The notes under the pieces were generated by a model, which made no database searches, was not told where the DNA came from, and worked only from the letters and a program-made list of their open reading frames with translations. Positions 1 to 4,917 of a DNA stretch of 5,383 nt are shown here, one piece after another. The DNA is from Myxococcales bacterium. GTDB lineage: Bacteria > Myxococcota_A > UBA9042 > PHBI01 > JAAZYN01. Location: contig JAAZYN010000061.1 of NCBI GenBank assembly GCA_014239625.1, positions 1-5,383 on the forward strand, read 5' to 3'. Numbering within the stretch: the first letter of the stretch is position 1; each line of letters starts with the position of its first letter. Position numbers and translations under genes: made by a program.

Positions 1-176
1 ACCTGGGCCGAAACGCCTGGCGAATCCTGGCGTCAACCATTCTGACCGGCTGCGTGAGAGCTCCGGGCGGGCAGGGGGCCGGGGAGCATGGCTGGGAGCC
101 CGGGACCTGAATCCCGGCCGTGCCAGCTGTCTGCCCGGGGGTCGCGGCGGCCTGGAGGTGGGCTGAGCCGGTGGGG

Positions 177-205
177 TTGTCAGCCTCGTCGCGATGGACC
201 ACGAT
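177..205 (+). promoter_or_regulatory. Possible sigma70-type promoter for the 233-1224 gene pair
   Basis: TTGTCA at 177-182 matches the -35 consensus at five of six positions. It is followed after 17 bases by CACGAT at 200-205, which matches the -10 consensus at only three of six. Transcription would start near 212, giving a leader of about 20 bases before the ATG at 233. That geometry would exclude the upstream ATG at 194 as a start. The -10 is weak, and GC-rich genomes produce such matches by chance, so this is only a candidate. Confidence 0.22.
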
Positions 206-223
206 GTCACTCGAACACCGCAC

Positions 224-228
224 GGAGG
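224..228 (+). promoter_or_regulatory. Shine-Dalgarno that decides the start at 233
   Basis: GGAGG lies 4 bases before the ATG at 233-235. The alternative in-frame ATG at 194 has no purine-rich sequence at a usable distance and would add 13 residues (MDHDVTRTPHGGH) that look like random translation. The downstream ATG is therefore preferred. Confidence 0.7.
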
Positions 229-232
229 CCAC

Positions 233-634
233 ATGAACGTTCAGAGCCTGGCGATACAGGCGGCCAGCATGAAGGGCTGGGCCGCTCAGCACGAGCACAA
301 CGGGGACGTCCGCATCGAGGTGACCACCCAGGGGCATCGCACTCAGCTGGTGGCGATCACGACCTCCACAGACGCCGACGGTGACGCGGCCGCGTTCATC
401 TGGTCGAAGGCCGCGGATCTTCACGCCGTCAACGACCCGTGGACGCTGCTGACCCTCAACGGCCAGCTGACATACGGTCGGGTGGCGCTCAAGGGGCAGG
501 AGATCCTGGTGTTGCACAGCATGCTCGACCACACGGCGGACCTGGCCGAGGTCGGCAAGGCGGTGTTCTACGTCGCCAAGGCCGCCGATGACATCGAACA
601 ACAAACGTACGGACACTACACCGATCAACTCTAG
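233..634 (+). CDS. YbjN / type III secretion chaperone-fold-like small protein
   Basis: This is a small cytosolic acidic protein of 133 residues with no signal peptide, membrane segment or cysteine. The layout resembles YbjN-like proteins, which share the alpha/beta fold of type III secretion chaperones. It has an N-terminal helix (about 3-19), beta strands at 24-44 that read like an amphipathic sheet, then LLTLNGQLTYGRVAL (72-86), comparable to the family's 'N..l.~G.~al' strand pair. A short strand (ILVLHSMLD, 91-99) and a long C-terminal helix ending VAKAADDIEQQ (114-124) follow. The family match is from pattern memory only. YbjN proteins are linked to regulation or protein stabilisation, but no specific partner is established here. 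The gene ends 8 bases before a lipoprotein gene on the same strand, so the two are probably cotranscribed. It could instead be an unrelated hypothetical protein of similar fold. Confidence 0.72.
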   Translation: MNVQSLAIQAASMKGWAAQHEHNGDVRIEVTTQGHRTQLVAITTSTDADGDAAAFIWSKAADLHAVNDPWTLLTLNGQLTYGRVALKGQEILVLHSMLDHTADLAEVGKAVFYVAKAADDIEQQTYGHYTDQL

Positions 635-642
635 GAGCCCCC

Positions 643-1224
643 ATGTCGACCCACCCCCTGCACATCCTCCGCGTCGTCGCGATCGGCGTTCTCCTGGCTC
701 TGGTGGCCGCCTGCGGCAAGCCGACCATCGAAGGCGCTGTCTCCAGCTACAAGTCCGCCAAGGACAAGCTCGACGCGTTGGTGGCCAAGGTGTCGCCCCA
801 GATGAAGATGGACATCCGGGCCAAGATCGCGGAGTTCGACAAGGAGTTCAAAGAGGCTGAGGCCAAGGGCGGGGAGGCGGCGATAACTGCCGTCAACGCG
901 CTGACCCGGCGTATGAACAAGTACCGCAACACGGTCGATCCGCAGGCGGGCAAGAAGGGCGTGGCGGCCAAGCCAAACTCCAAGCTGAACAAGGGCACGG
1001 CTGCGCCGGCAGCGGGCGCCAAACCGGCCGTTGGCGGAAAGCTGAAGCCGGCCGGCGGCGCGGCGCCTCCACCGGCGAAGACCGGCGGCAGCGGCTTCGG
1101 GTCGAAGGGCACGGTGGCGCCCAGGCCCGCCGTAGCGCCCAGGCCCGCCGTAGCGCCCAAGCCCGCCGTAGCGCCCAAGCCCGCGGCGAAGCCCGCAGGC
1201 GGCAGCGGGTTTGGCGGGAAATAG
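643..1224 (+). CDS. Lipoprotein with charged helical domain and VAP(R/K)PA repeat tail
   Basis: This is a 193-residue predicted lipoprotein. A short N-terminus with Arg10 leads into a hydrophobic core (VVAIGVLLALV, 11-21) and the lipobox VAAC (21-24). Cys24 would be lipidated, and Gly25-Lys26 at +2/+3 gives no aspartate inner-membrane retention signal, so the outer membrane is plausible. Residues 30-100 are rich in Lys, Glu and Ala and look helical, possibly coiled coil. From about residue 104 the chain becomes low-complexity Ala/Pro/Lys/Gly, with four VAP(R/K)PA units at 158-181. The string GGSGFG appears twice (148-153 and 186-191), flanking the repeats. A very basic, Pro-rich tail of this kind suggests an extended periplasmic or envelope-spanning linker, possibly binding peptidoglycan or polyanions; this is inference. 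GGAG at 634-637 overlaps the previous gene's stop codon and sits 5 bases before ATG. I recognise no named family. Confidence 0.85.
   Translation: MSTHPLHILRVVAIGVLLALVAACGKPTIEGAVSSYKSAKDKLDALVAKVSPQMKMDIRAKIAEFDKEFKEAEAKGGEAAITAVNALTRRMNKYRNTVDPQAGKKGVAAKPNSKLNKGTAAPAAGAKPAVGGKLKPAGGAAPPPAKTGGSGFGSKGTVAPRPAVAPRPAVAPKPAVAPKPAAKPAGGSGFGGK
1114..1185 (+). repeat. Four tandem 18-bp repeats encoding VAP(R/K)PA
   Basis: The units are 1114-1131, 1132-1149, 1150-1167 and 1168-1185, all in frame. They are nearly identical at the DNA level: the first begins GTG and the others GTA; units 1 and 2 carry AGG (Arg), units 3 and 4 AAG (Lys); only the last ends GCG rather than GCC. A degenerate AAGCCCGCA follows at about 1189-1197. 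Shared use of the otherwise uncommon GTA and AGG codons indicates expansion by unit duplication rather than independent selection of the peptide. Because the unit is a multiple of three, copy-number change would alter tail length without shifting the frame. Confidence 0.95.
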
Positions 1225-1253
1225 GCTCGGGCGGCTCGTAGCCTCCCACACGC

Positions 1254-1275
1254 CCGGATGTTCACGTCTATCCGG
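1254..1275 (+). terminator. Weak hairpin between convergent genes
   Basis: CCGGAT at 1254-1259 and ATCCGG at 1270-1275 form a perfect 6-bp stem around a 10-base loop, about 30 bases after the lipoprotein stop codon. There is no T-run on either side, so it is not a classical intrinsic terminator. Its position between two converging genes is the main argument for a termination role. The rest of the 1225-1440 gap holds no gene I can support on either strand: the frames open there look like antisense or random GC-rich translation. Confidence 0.25.
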
Positions 1276-1440
1276 CTGCTCCCGGCGCATCCGCGGCGCT
1301 GACGGGGTGGCGCGTAACCTGCGGTGGGCTCGGCGTCTGTGTCATCCGCCCTTGCCCGCCTCCGGTCCGCGCGACGCCAGCGCAGACACGCGCGACCTCC
1401 CTCGGCTCGACGCAGGTCACCACCGTCGGCGCCGCGCGGC

Positions 1441-2451
1441 TCATGCAGAGCGGGTCCAAGGCGGTCCATCATGGTCGGCCAGCAGCGCGTCCATCCGCGT
1501 GAAGCTCGACGGCCGCTCGGCGTTCCGGTGGTCGGCCCCCTCCGGCGTGAGCATCCGATGCACCACGGTCACGTGATCGACCGCCATGGGCACCAACGAC
1601 ACGTGTGACAGGCCGTCCCGGTGCACCATCAACAGCGTGTTGGGATACAGGGCGTACAGGAGCGTGGTGTGACTCCGCACCTGCGCGCTCGCGTCAAGGC
1701 TCGCCAGGCGGGTATCGGAGCAGGCCTGCCGCCTGTGGAGGCCATAGTCATCGACGATGGTGGTCGGCCTCCCGAGACCGGGTCCGCCGCTGCCGAGCAG
1801 CCGCCCTGCCCCATGTCCCGCGACGACCGTGTCCATCACCTTCCGCCAGTGGGCCCGGCGGCTCATCACGGTGGTGTGGAACAGGCGATGTGTCGCCAGC
1901 TCCAGGTCGCTCAGGTCCCGATCCAGTGCGGGCCCCAAACATGAAGCGACGTCCGCGACGCCGTCCAGCTGTGCCCAGAGCAGACCGTGCCGCTGCGCGA
2001 TGTTCACCGGCTGCAGGTGGTGTGCCTCAGGGCCGACATTCGGCAACACGCCCGCTCGGGGCGCCTCGAGCGTCCCGTCCAGGGCGTACCGCCAGGAGTG
2101 ACGCGGGCACGTCAGGGCCTCGCGCCGGCCACAGCGGTCCGTCACGAGCATGGCGCCCTGGTGTCGGCAGATGTTGAGGAACCCGCGCACCTCACCACCC
2201 ACTTGCCGCACCACCAGGATCGGTAGCCCGGCGACCCACTCCATGACGTAGTCTCCGGGCGCCGACAGGGCGCTGGCGTGGCCGACGACCATCGGGAGGC
2301 GCTTGAACGATGAGAGCTCCTGCCGGAAGCGGTCCCCGTCGAGAGCGGTCTCGGGCGCGCCCTCCGGCGCCGCCCTGGGTGCGGGGCTGTGGGGCCCGGC
2401 CATGGCCGCCTTCAGGCGCCCGAGGATGCGGGCCTGCAGCTCCGGCGTCAT
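1441..2451 (-). CDS. Rieske [2Fe-2S] oxygenase-like protein with degenerate catalytic site
   Basis: This 336-residue protein resembles the alpha subunit of Rieske non-heme iron oxygenases (ring-hydroxylating type). The Rieske domain (about 50-160) is intact: Cys95-X-His97, then after 17 residues Cys115-X2-His118 in CPRHSW, followed by RYALDGTL as in family members. The C-terminal domain (about 185-305) is recognisable by HWRKVMDT (201-208, the usual NWK..mDt segment), DDYGLHRR (234-241) and LYPNTLLMV (268-276). The stretch that should read roughly E-G-Y-H-x4-H instead reads AGHGAGRLL (211-219), so both iron-binding histidines appear lost. The chain also stops near where the third ligand (Asp) helix should be; relatives are generally longer. 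Expected role of intact relatives: oxygenation using electrons from a reductase. Here electron transfer or sensing without oxygenation, or decay, is more likely. Start: ATG overlaps the tatD stop (ATGA) and has its own Shine-Dalgarno; an ATG 12 bases upstream lacks one. Confidence 0.85.
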   Translation of the reverse strand: MTPELQARILGRLKAAMAGPHSPAPRAAPEGAPETALDGDRFRQELSSFKRLPMVVGHASALSAPGDYVMEWVAGLPILVVRQVGGEVRGFLNICRHQGAMLVTDRCGRREALTCPRHSWRYALDGTLEAPRAGVLPNVGPEAHHLQPVNIAQRHGLLWAQLDGVADVASCLGPALDRDLSDLELATHRLFHTTVMSRRAHWRKVMDTVVAGHGAGRLLGSGGPGLGRPTTIVDDYGLHRRQACSDTRLASLDASAQVRSHTTLLYALYPNTLLMVHRDGLSHVSLVPMAVDHVTVVHRMLTPEGADHRNAERPSSFTRMDALLADHDGPPWTRSA

Positions 2452-3245
2452 GAGCGCTCCCATCCGAAGAAACGGCGCGCCGTGGCCGTGGTCTGCGCGG
2501 CGAGCACCTCGAAGGTGACCCCCCGGCACTCCGCGATGGTCGCCGCGATGTGCGGCAGCAGCGCGGGCTCGTTACGGCCGCCTTTGGGCTTGGGCCGGAA
2601 GTCACGGGGGGTCAGATACGGGGCGTCGGTCTCGATCATCAGGCGATTGGGCGGGATCTCGCGCACCAGCTCCCGCAGATGGACCCCGCGGCGCTCGTCG
2701 CAGATCCAGCCGGTGACGCCGATGTGGAAGTCGCGCTCCAGATACTCGCGCATCGCCGGCCCCTGCCCGGTGAAGCAGTGGACGACCAGGGGAGGGAGCC
2801 GGTCGAACCCGTCGAGGATGGCCAACAGCCGCTCGCTGGCGTCGCGTTCGTGGACGAACAAGGGCATCCCCAGCTCGCAGGCGAGGGCGACCTGCTGCGA
2901 GAACCACTCCTCTTGCACCGGGCGGGGTGAAAAGTCCCGGTTGAAGTCCAGCCCACACTCGCCGATGGCGACGACCTCGGGTCGCGCGGCCAGTGCTCGA
3001 AGCGACGCGAGGGTGCGATCGTCGCAGGAGGTCGCGTCGTGCGGGTGGACGCCGGCGGTGCAGCGGAGCACCGCCGGGTGCTCCGCGGCCAGGTCCGCCG
3101 CGCGCCGGCTGCCGTCGACGCTGGTGCCGGTGACCACCATCATGGTGACGCCGACGTCGACCGCTAGCGCGATGGTGGCCTCCCGATCGGTGTGGAAGCG
3201 TCGGTCGATCAGGTTGACGCCGATGTCGACGAGCTCGGCGGTCAC
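2448..3245 (-). CDS. tatD: TatD metal-dependent DNase/hydrolase
   Basis: This 265-residue TIM-barrel amidohydrolase-superfamily nuclease aligns by eye along its whole length with E. coli TatD. DIGVNL (7-12) is the barrel-start motif, TAGVHPHD (63-70) and AIGECGLDFNRDFS (93-106) carry metal-site residues including Glu96, and His132 lies in VHERDA. His156 lies in VVHCFTG, GVTGWICDERRG (176-187) follows, and Asp207 lies in METDAPY-like IETDAPYLTPRD (204-215). RNEPALLPH (224-232) is also strongly conserved. All expected metal ligands are present, so it should be active as a 3'-5' exonuclease on single-stranded DNA or RNA, a role known for TatD in oxidative DNA damage repair and DNA fragmentation; it is not part of the Tat translocon despite its name. 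Start: GTG, whose bases overlap the upstream TGA (GTGA), with the characteristic N-terminus five residues later. No ATG is available nearby, and only a weak purine stretch precedes it. Confidence 0.95.
   Translation of the reverse strand: MTAELVDIGVNLIDRRFHTDREATIALAVDVGVTMMVVTGTSVDGSRRAADLAAEHPAVLRCTAGVHPHDATSCDDRTLASLRALAARPEVVAIGECGLDFNRDFSPRPVQEEWFSQQVALACELGMPLFVHERDASERLLAILDGFDRLPPLVVHCFTGQGPAMREYLERDFHIGVTGWICDERRGVHLRELVREIPPNRLMIETDAPYLTPRDFRPKPKGGRNEPALLPHIAATIAECRGVTFEVLAAQTTATARRFFGWERS
2457..2461 (-). promoter_or_regulatory. Shine-Dalgarno inside tatD for the Rieske gene
   Basis: Read on the minus strand, GGGAG lies 5 bases before the ATG at 2451-2449, within the last codons of tatD. 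It supports this start over the in-frame ATG at 2463-2461, part of which it overlaps. Together with the ATGA overlap, it allows both re-initiation and independent loading of ribosomes. Confidence 0.65.
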
Positions 3246-4645
3246 GCCGTGGGCTCGTCCACGAAGGGGATCAGCGCCTGCCACGGCACCCGCGCGCCCA
3301 ACATCGTCAAGACGCTGTAAAAGCCCCACTGGAGCCGGTTGATGAAGGTGTAATCGGGCGGGACCGGGGGCAGCTCCGGGATCTTCGGCAGCCGCCGCCC
3401 CTCGAACATGGACTGCCGGATCCCGTCGAGCACCCGGTCGATGCTCTCGCCGGTGTAGTCCGAGGTGAACTCGAAGACGCCCTCGGTGAGCGCTGGGCGC
3501 ATCACGAACAGCAAGAACTCGCGGTACAAGCCGAAGACCACCTCGTCGCTGGGGTCCAGGTGCAGCGCCTCGCAGATGAGCTCGTCGAAGCGCGCCCAGA
3601 GCCGCTCGTCTCCGGTCCGCGTCGCCTCGATGGCGACCTTGAGGTAGGCCTCGATGGCGTCCGCCATGGCGTCCGGGATCTCTTTGACGCAGCCAAAATC
3701 GAGCAGGCACACCCGACCGTCGGGCGTGAACAGGTAATTGCCGGGATGCGGATCGGCGTTGAACAAGCGGAACGAATGCATACAGCGCAGCATCGTGCGC
3801 GTCAGGATCACACCGTAACGGTCACGCTCCTGTTGACTGGCGGTGTCGCACACCGACTGTAGGGACACGCCCTCGATGAAGCGCGTCGTCAACACCCGCC
3901 GCCCCGAGTAGCCGGGAAACACCTCGGGGATCACCACCTCCGGGTCGTCCGCGAGCAGCTCCCGGAAGCGCGTCTGCATCATGGCCTCCCGCTCGTAGTC
4001 CAGCTCCTGCATGAGCTTGGTGCGGATCTCGGCCATGATGTCCTTCATATACTCGCGCGTGCCCCGGCCCGCTCCCATGCCCGCCAGAAAAGGGGTCATC
4101 AGCCCCTGCATCAGGGAGGCGTTCTTCAGGTCCGCCGCCATCGCCTTGTCGATACCCGGGTATTGGACTTTGACCGCGACCTCGACCCCGCCCGGCAAGG
4201 TCGCTCGGTGGACCTGGCCGATACTCGCCGCCGCAAAGGGCTCCTGGTCGAAGCGCTCGAAGCACTCGTGCGCCGGGGCCCCCAGCTCCTCCTCGAGGAG
4301 CGGCGCGATGGTCGCGTAGGGCAGGGCGGGCGCGTCCGCTTGAAGCTGCTGCAGAGCGCGCTGATAGACGTCGCGGTACTCGGCTGGCAACGCGCCGTCC
4401 ATAAACGACACCATCTGGCCGATCTTCAACGCGACACCCTTGAGCTCGCCCAGGGTGGCGAAGGCGTCCGCGGCGATCCCGTCGTGCTTGTCGAGCATCT
4501 TGGCCAGCACCTCTGGCCGTCTCTCCTTGGGCGCGCTGACGGCCTGGCGCAGCCGCTGAATCTTCAGCGGCAGCAGGCGCGCGCCGAGGCGCCCCATTTT
4601 GGCGAACCGTCCGAAGCGGCTCTTGGAGACTTTTCGCGGGGGCAT
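3242..4645 (-). CDS. ABC1/UbiB/COQ8-family atypical kinase
   Basis: This 467-residue protein has the full set of ABC1 (ADCK/UbiB) signatures. LKIGQ (73-77) is the family-specific KxGQ motif that folds over the active site. An Ala-rich nucleotide loop, PFAAASIGQVH (136-146), replaces the glycine-rich loop of normal kinases. Lys159 in VAVKVQYPG is the ATP-binding lysine, ELDYEREA (214-221) follows, the catalytic loop is NADPHPGN (296-303) with Asp298, and LLDFG (314-318) holds the metal-binding DFG. Family members act as ATPases supporting ubiquinone or other isoprenoid-lipid metabolism. The C-terminus lacks the clear pair of membrane helices found in E. coli UbiB, so it is probably soluble or peripherally bound. 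Substrate and pathway cannot be read from sequence, so I do not assign ubiB. It heads a three-gene operon. The chosen ATG gives a basic N-terminus (PPRKVSKSRFGRF), but no good Shine-Dalgarno precedes it; Met17 is an alternative, also without one. Confidence 0.93.
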   Translation of the reverse strand: MPPRKVSKSRFGRFAKMGRLGARLLPLKIQRLRQAVSAPKERRPEVLAKMLDKHDGIAADAFATLGELKGVALKIGQMVSFMDGALPAEYRDVYQRALQQLQADAPALPYATIAPLLEEELGAPAHECFERFDQEPFAAASIGQVHRATLPGGVEVAVKVQYPGIDKAMAADLKNASLMQGLMTPFLAGMGAGRGTREYMKDIMAEIRTKLMQELDYEREAMMQTRFRELLADDPEVVIPEVFPGYSGRRVLTTRFIEGVSLQSVCDTASQQERDRYGVILTRTMLRCMHSFRLFNADPHPGNYLFTPDGRVCLLDFGCVKEIPDAMADAIEAYLKVAIEATRTGDERLWARFDELICEALHLDPSDEVVFGLYREFLLFVMRPALTEGVFEFTSDYTGESIDRVLDGIRQSMFEGRRLPKIPELPPVPPDYTFINRLQWGFYSVLTMLGARVPWQALIPFVDEPTA

Positions 4646-4649
4646 GTCA

Positions 4650-4681
4650 GATATCTGCGGGTTTCGCCCTCGGCGCGTCAA
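4650..4681 (-). promoter_or_regulatory. Possible promoter and palindrome before the ABC1 gene
   Basis: On the minus strand TTGACG (4681-4676) is a five-of-six match to a -35 box. A GATATC at 4655-4650 is the only AT-rich candidate for a -10, but the spacing is 20 bases, longer than usual, and the match is three of six. The same bases form the perfect 10-bp palindrome CAGATATCTG (4648-4657), two bases before the start codon. If GATATC is the -10, the message would be leaderless or nearly so, which would agree with the missing Shine-Dalgarno. A repressor site or chance palindrome is equally possible. Confidence 0.25.
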
Positions 4682-4762
4682 GGGAGGCGTCCCCTGAGCC
4701 GCGTCTTTGGAGGGGCCGGCCCGGACCCACGCTGAGCCGCAGGCCGGCCGGATCAGGGCTGA

Positions 4763-4782
4763 CCGCCCTCGGGCGAGGGTGG
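4763..4782. other. Hairpin in the divergent intergenic region
   Basis: CCGCCCTC (4763-4770) and GAGGGTGG (4775-4782) can form an 8-bp stem with one G-T wobble around the loop GGGC. It sits midway in the 4646-4917 divergent region, with no T-run, and is not obviously in either leader. Nothing else in this region codes for a recognisable protein. A CATACT at 4855-4860 is a possible -10 for the rightward gene but lacks a matching -35. Confidence 0.25.
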
Positions 4783-4904
4783 CGCGAGCCGTGGCGTGTC
4801 GCGCCGACCCCTGGGCGTAGCCAGGAAAAGGCGCCCCGCTGATTCGATCGGTGCCATACTGCGGTCCATCGTCACAGACCGACAGCAGACCGCTCGACTC
4901 GACT

Positions 4905-4909
4905 GGAGA
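4905..4909 (+). promoter_or_regulatory. Shine-Dalgarno favouring the GTG start at 4918
   Basis: GGAGA lies 8 bases before GTG (4918-4920), a normal distance. It would be 11 bases before TTG 4921 and 20 before ATG 4930, which makes the GTG the best choice and preserves a full-length lipoprotein signal peptide. Confidence 0.55.
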
Positions 4910-4917
4910 CCGCCCTT

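Larger units (their letters stand above)
1..232. other. Upstream region without a convincing gene
   Basis: No reading frame here has both a start with a plausible ribosome binding site and recognisable protein character. A perfect 6-bp inverted repeat (CCGGGA at 100-105, TCCCGG at 112-117, 6-base loop) could form a hairpin. It has no T-run after it, so calling it a terminator for a gene left of the window would be a guess. A plus-strand frame open from the left edge to a TGA at 108-110 ends in a lipobox-like string (ILTGC) and could be the tail of something beginning outside the window. The 3' part of this region probably carries the promoter of the following gene pair. Confidence 0.5.

Noticed and set aside
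88..384. Plus-strand open frame (98 codons) starting at 88
   Set aside because: It is Arg/Gly/Pro-rich, has no coherent secondary structure, and overlaps the better supported gene starting at 233 in another frame.
747..1472. Minus-strand open frame (241 codons) opposite the repeat lipoprotein, with a GLGATA repeat
   Set aside because: The repeat is simply the complement of the VAP(R/K)PA array. The plus-strand reading has a signal peptide, lipobox and ribosome binding site; this one has no such support.
1748..1942. Frameshift as the reason for the missing iron ligands in the Rieske protein
   Set aside because: I read the two other minus-strand frames across this region, and neither restores the E-G-Y-H-x4-H pattern. 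The main frame keeps family landmarks on both sides, so substitution explains it better than an indel.
2389..3342. Long plus-strand open frame (317 codons) opposite tatD
   Set aside because: It lies antisense to tatD, which matches its family end to end. The translation is Arg/Ser/Pro-rich with no recognisable domain, as expected for the antisense of a GC-rich gene.
3246..3710. Long N-terminal extension of tatD
   Set aside because: The extension is out of frame with, and inside, the well-supported ABC1 kinase coding sequence. TatD homology begins right after the GTG at 3245.
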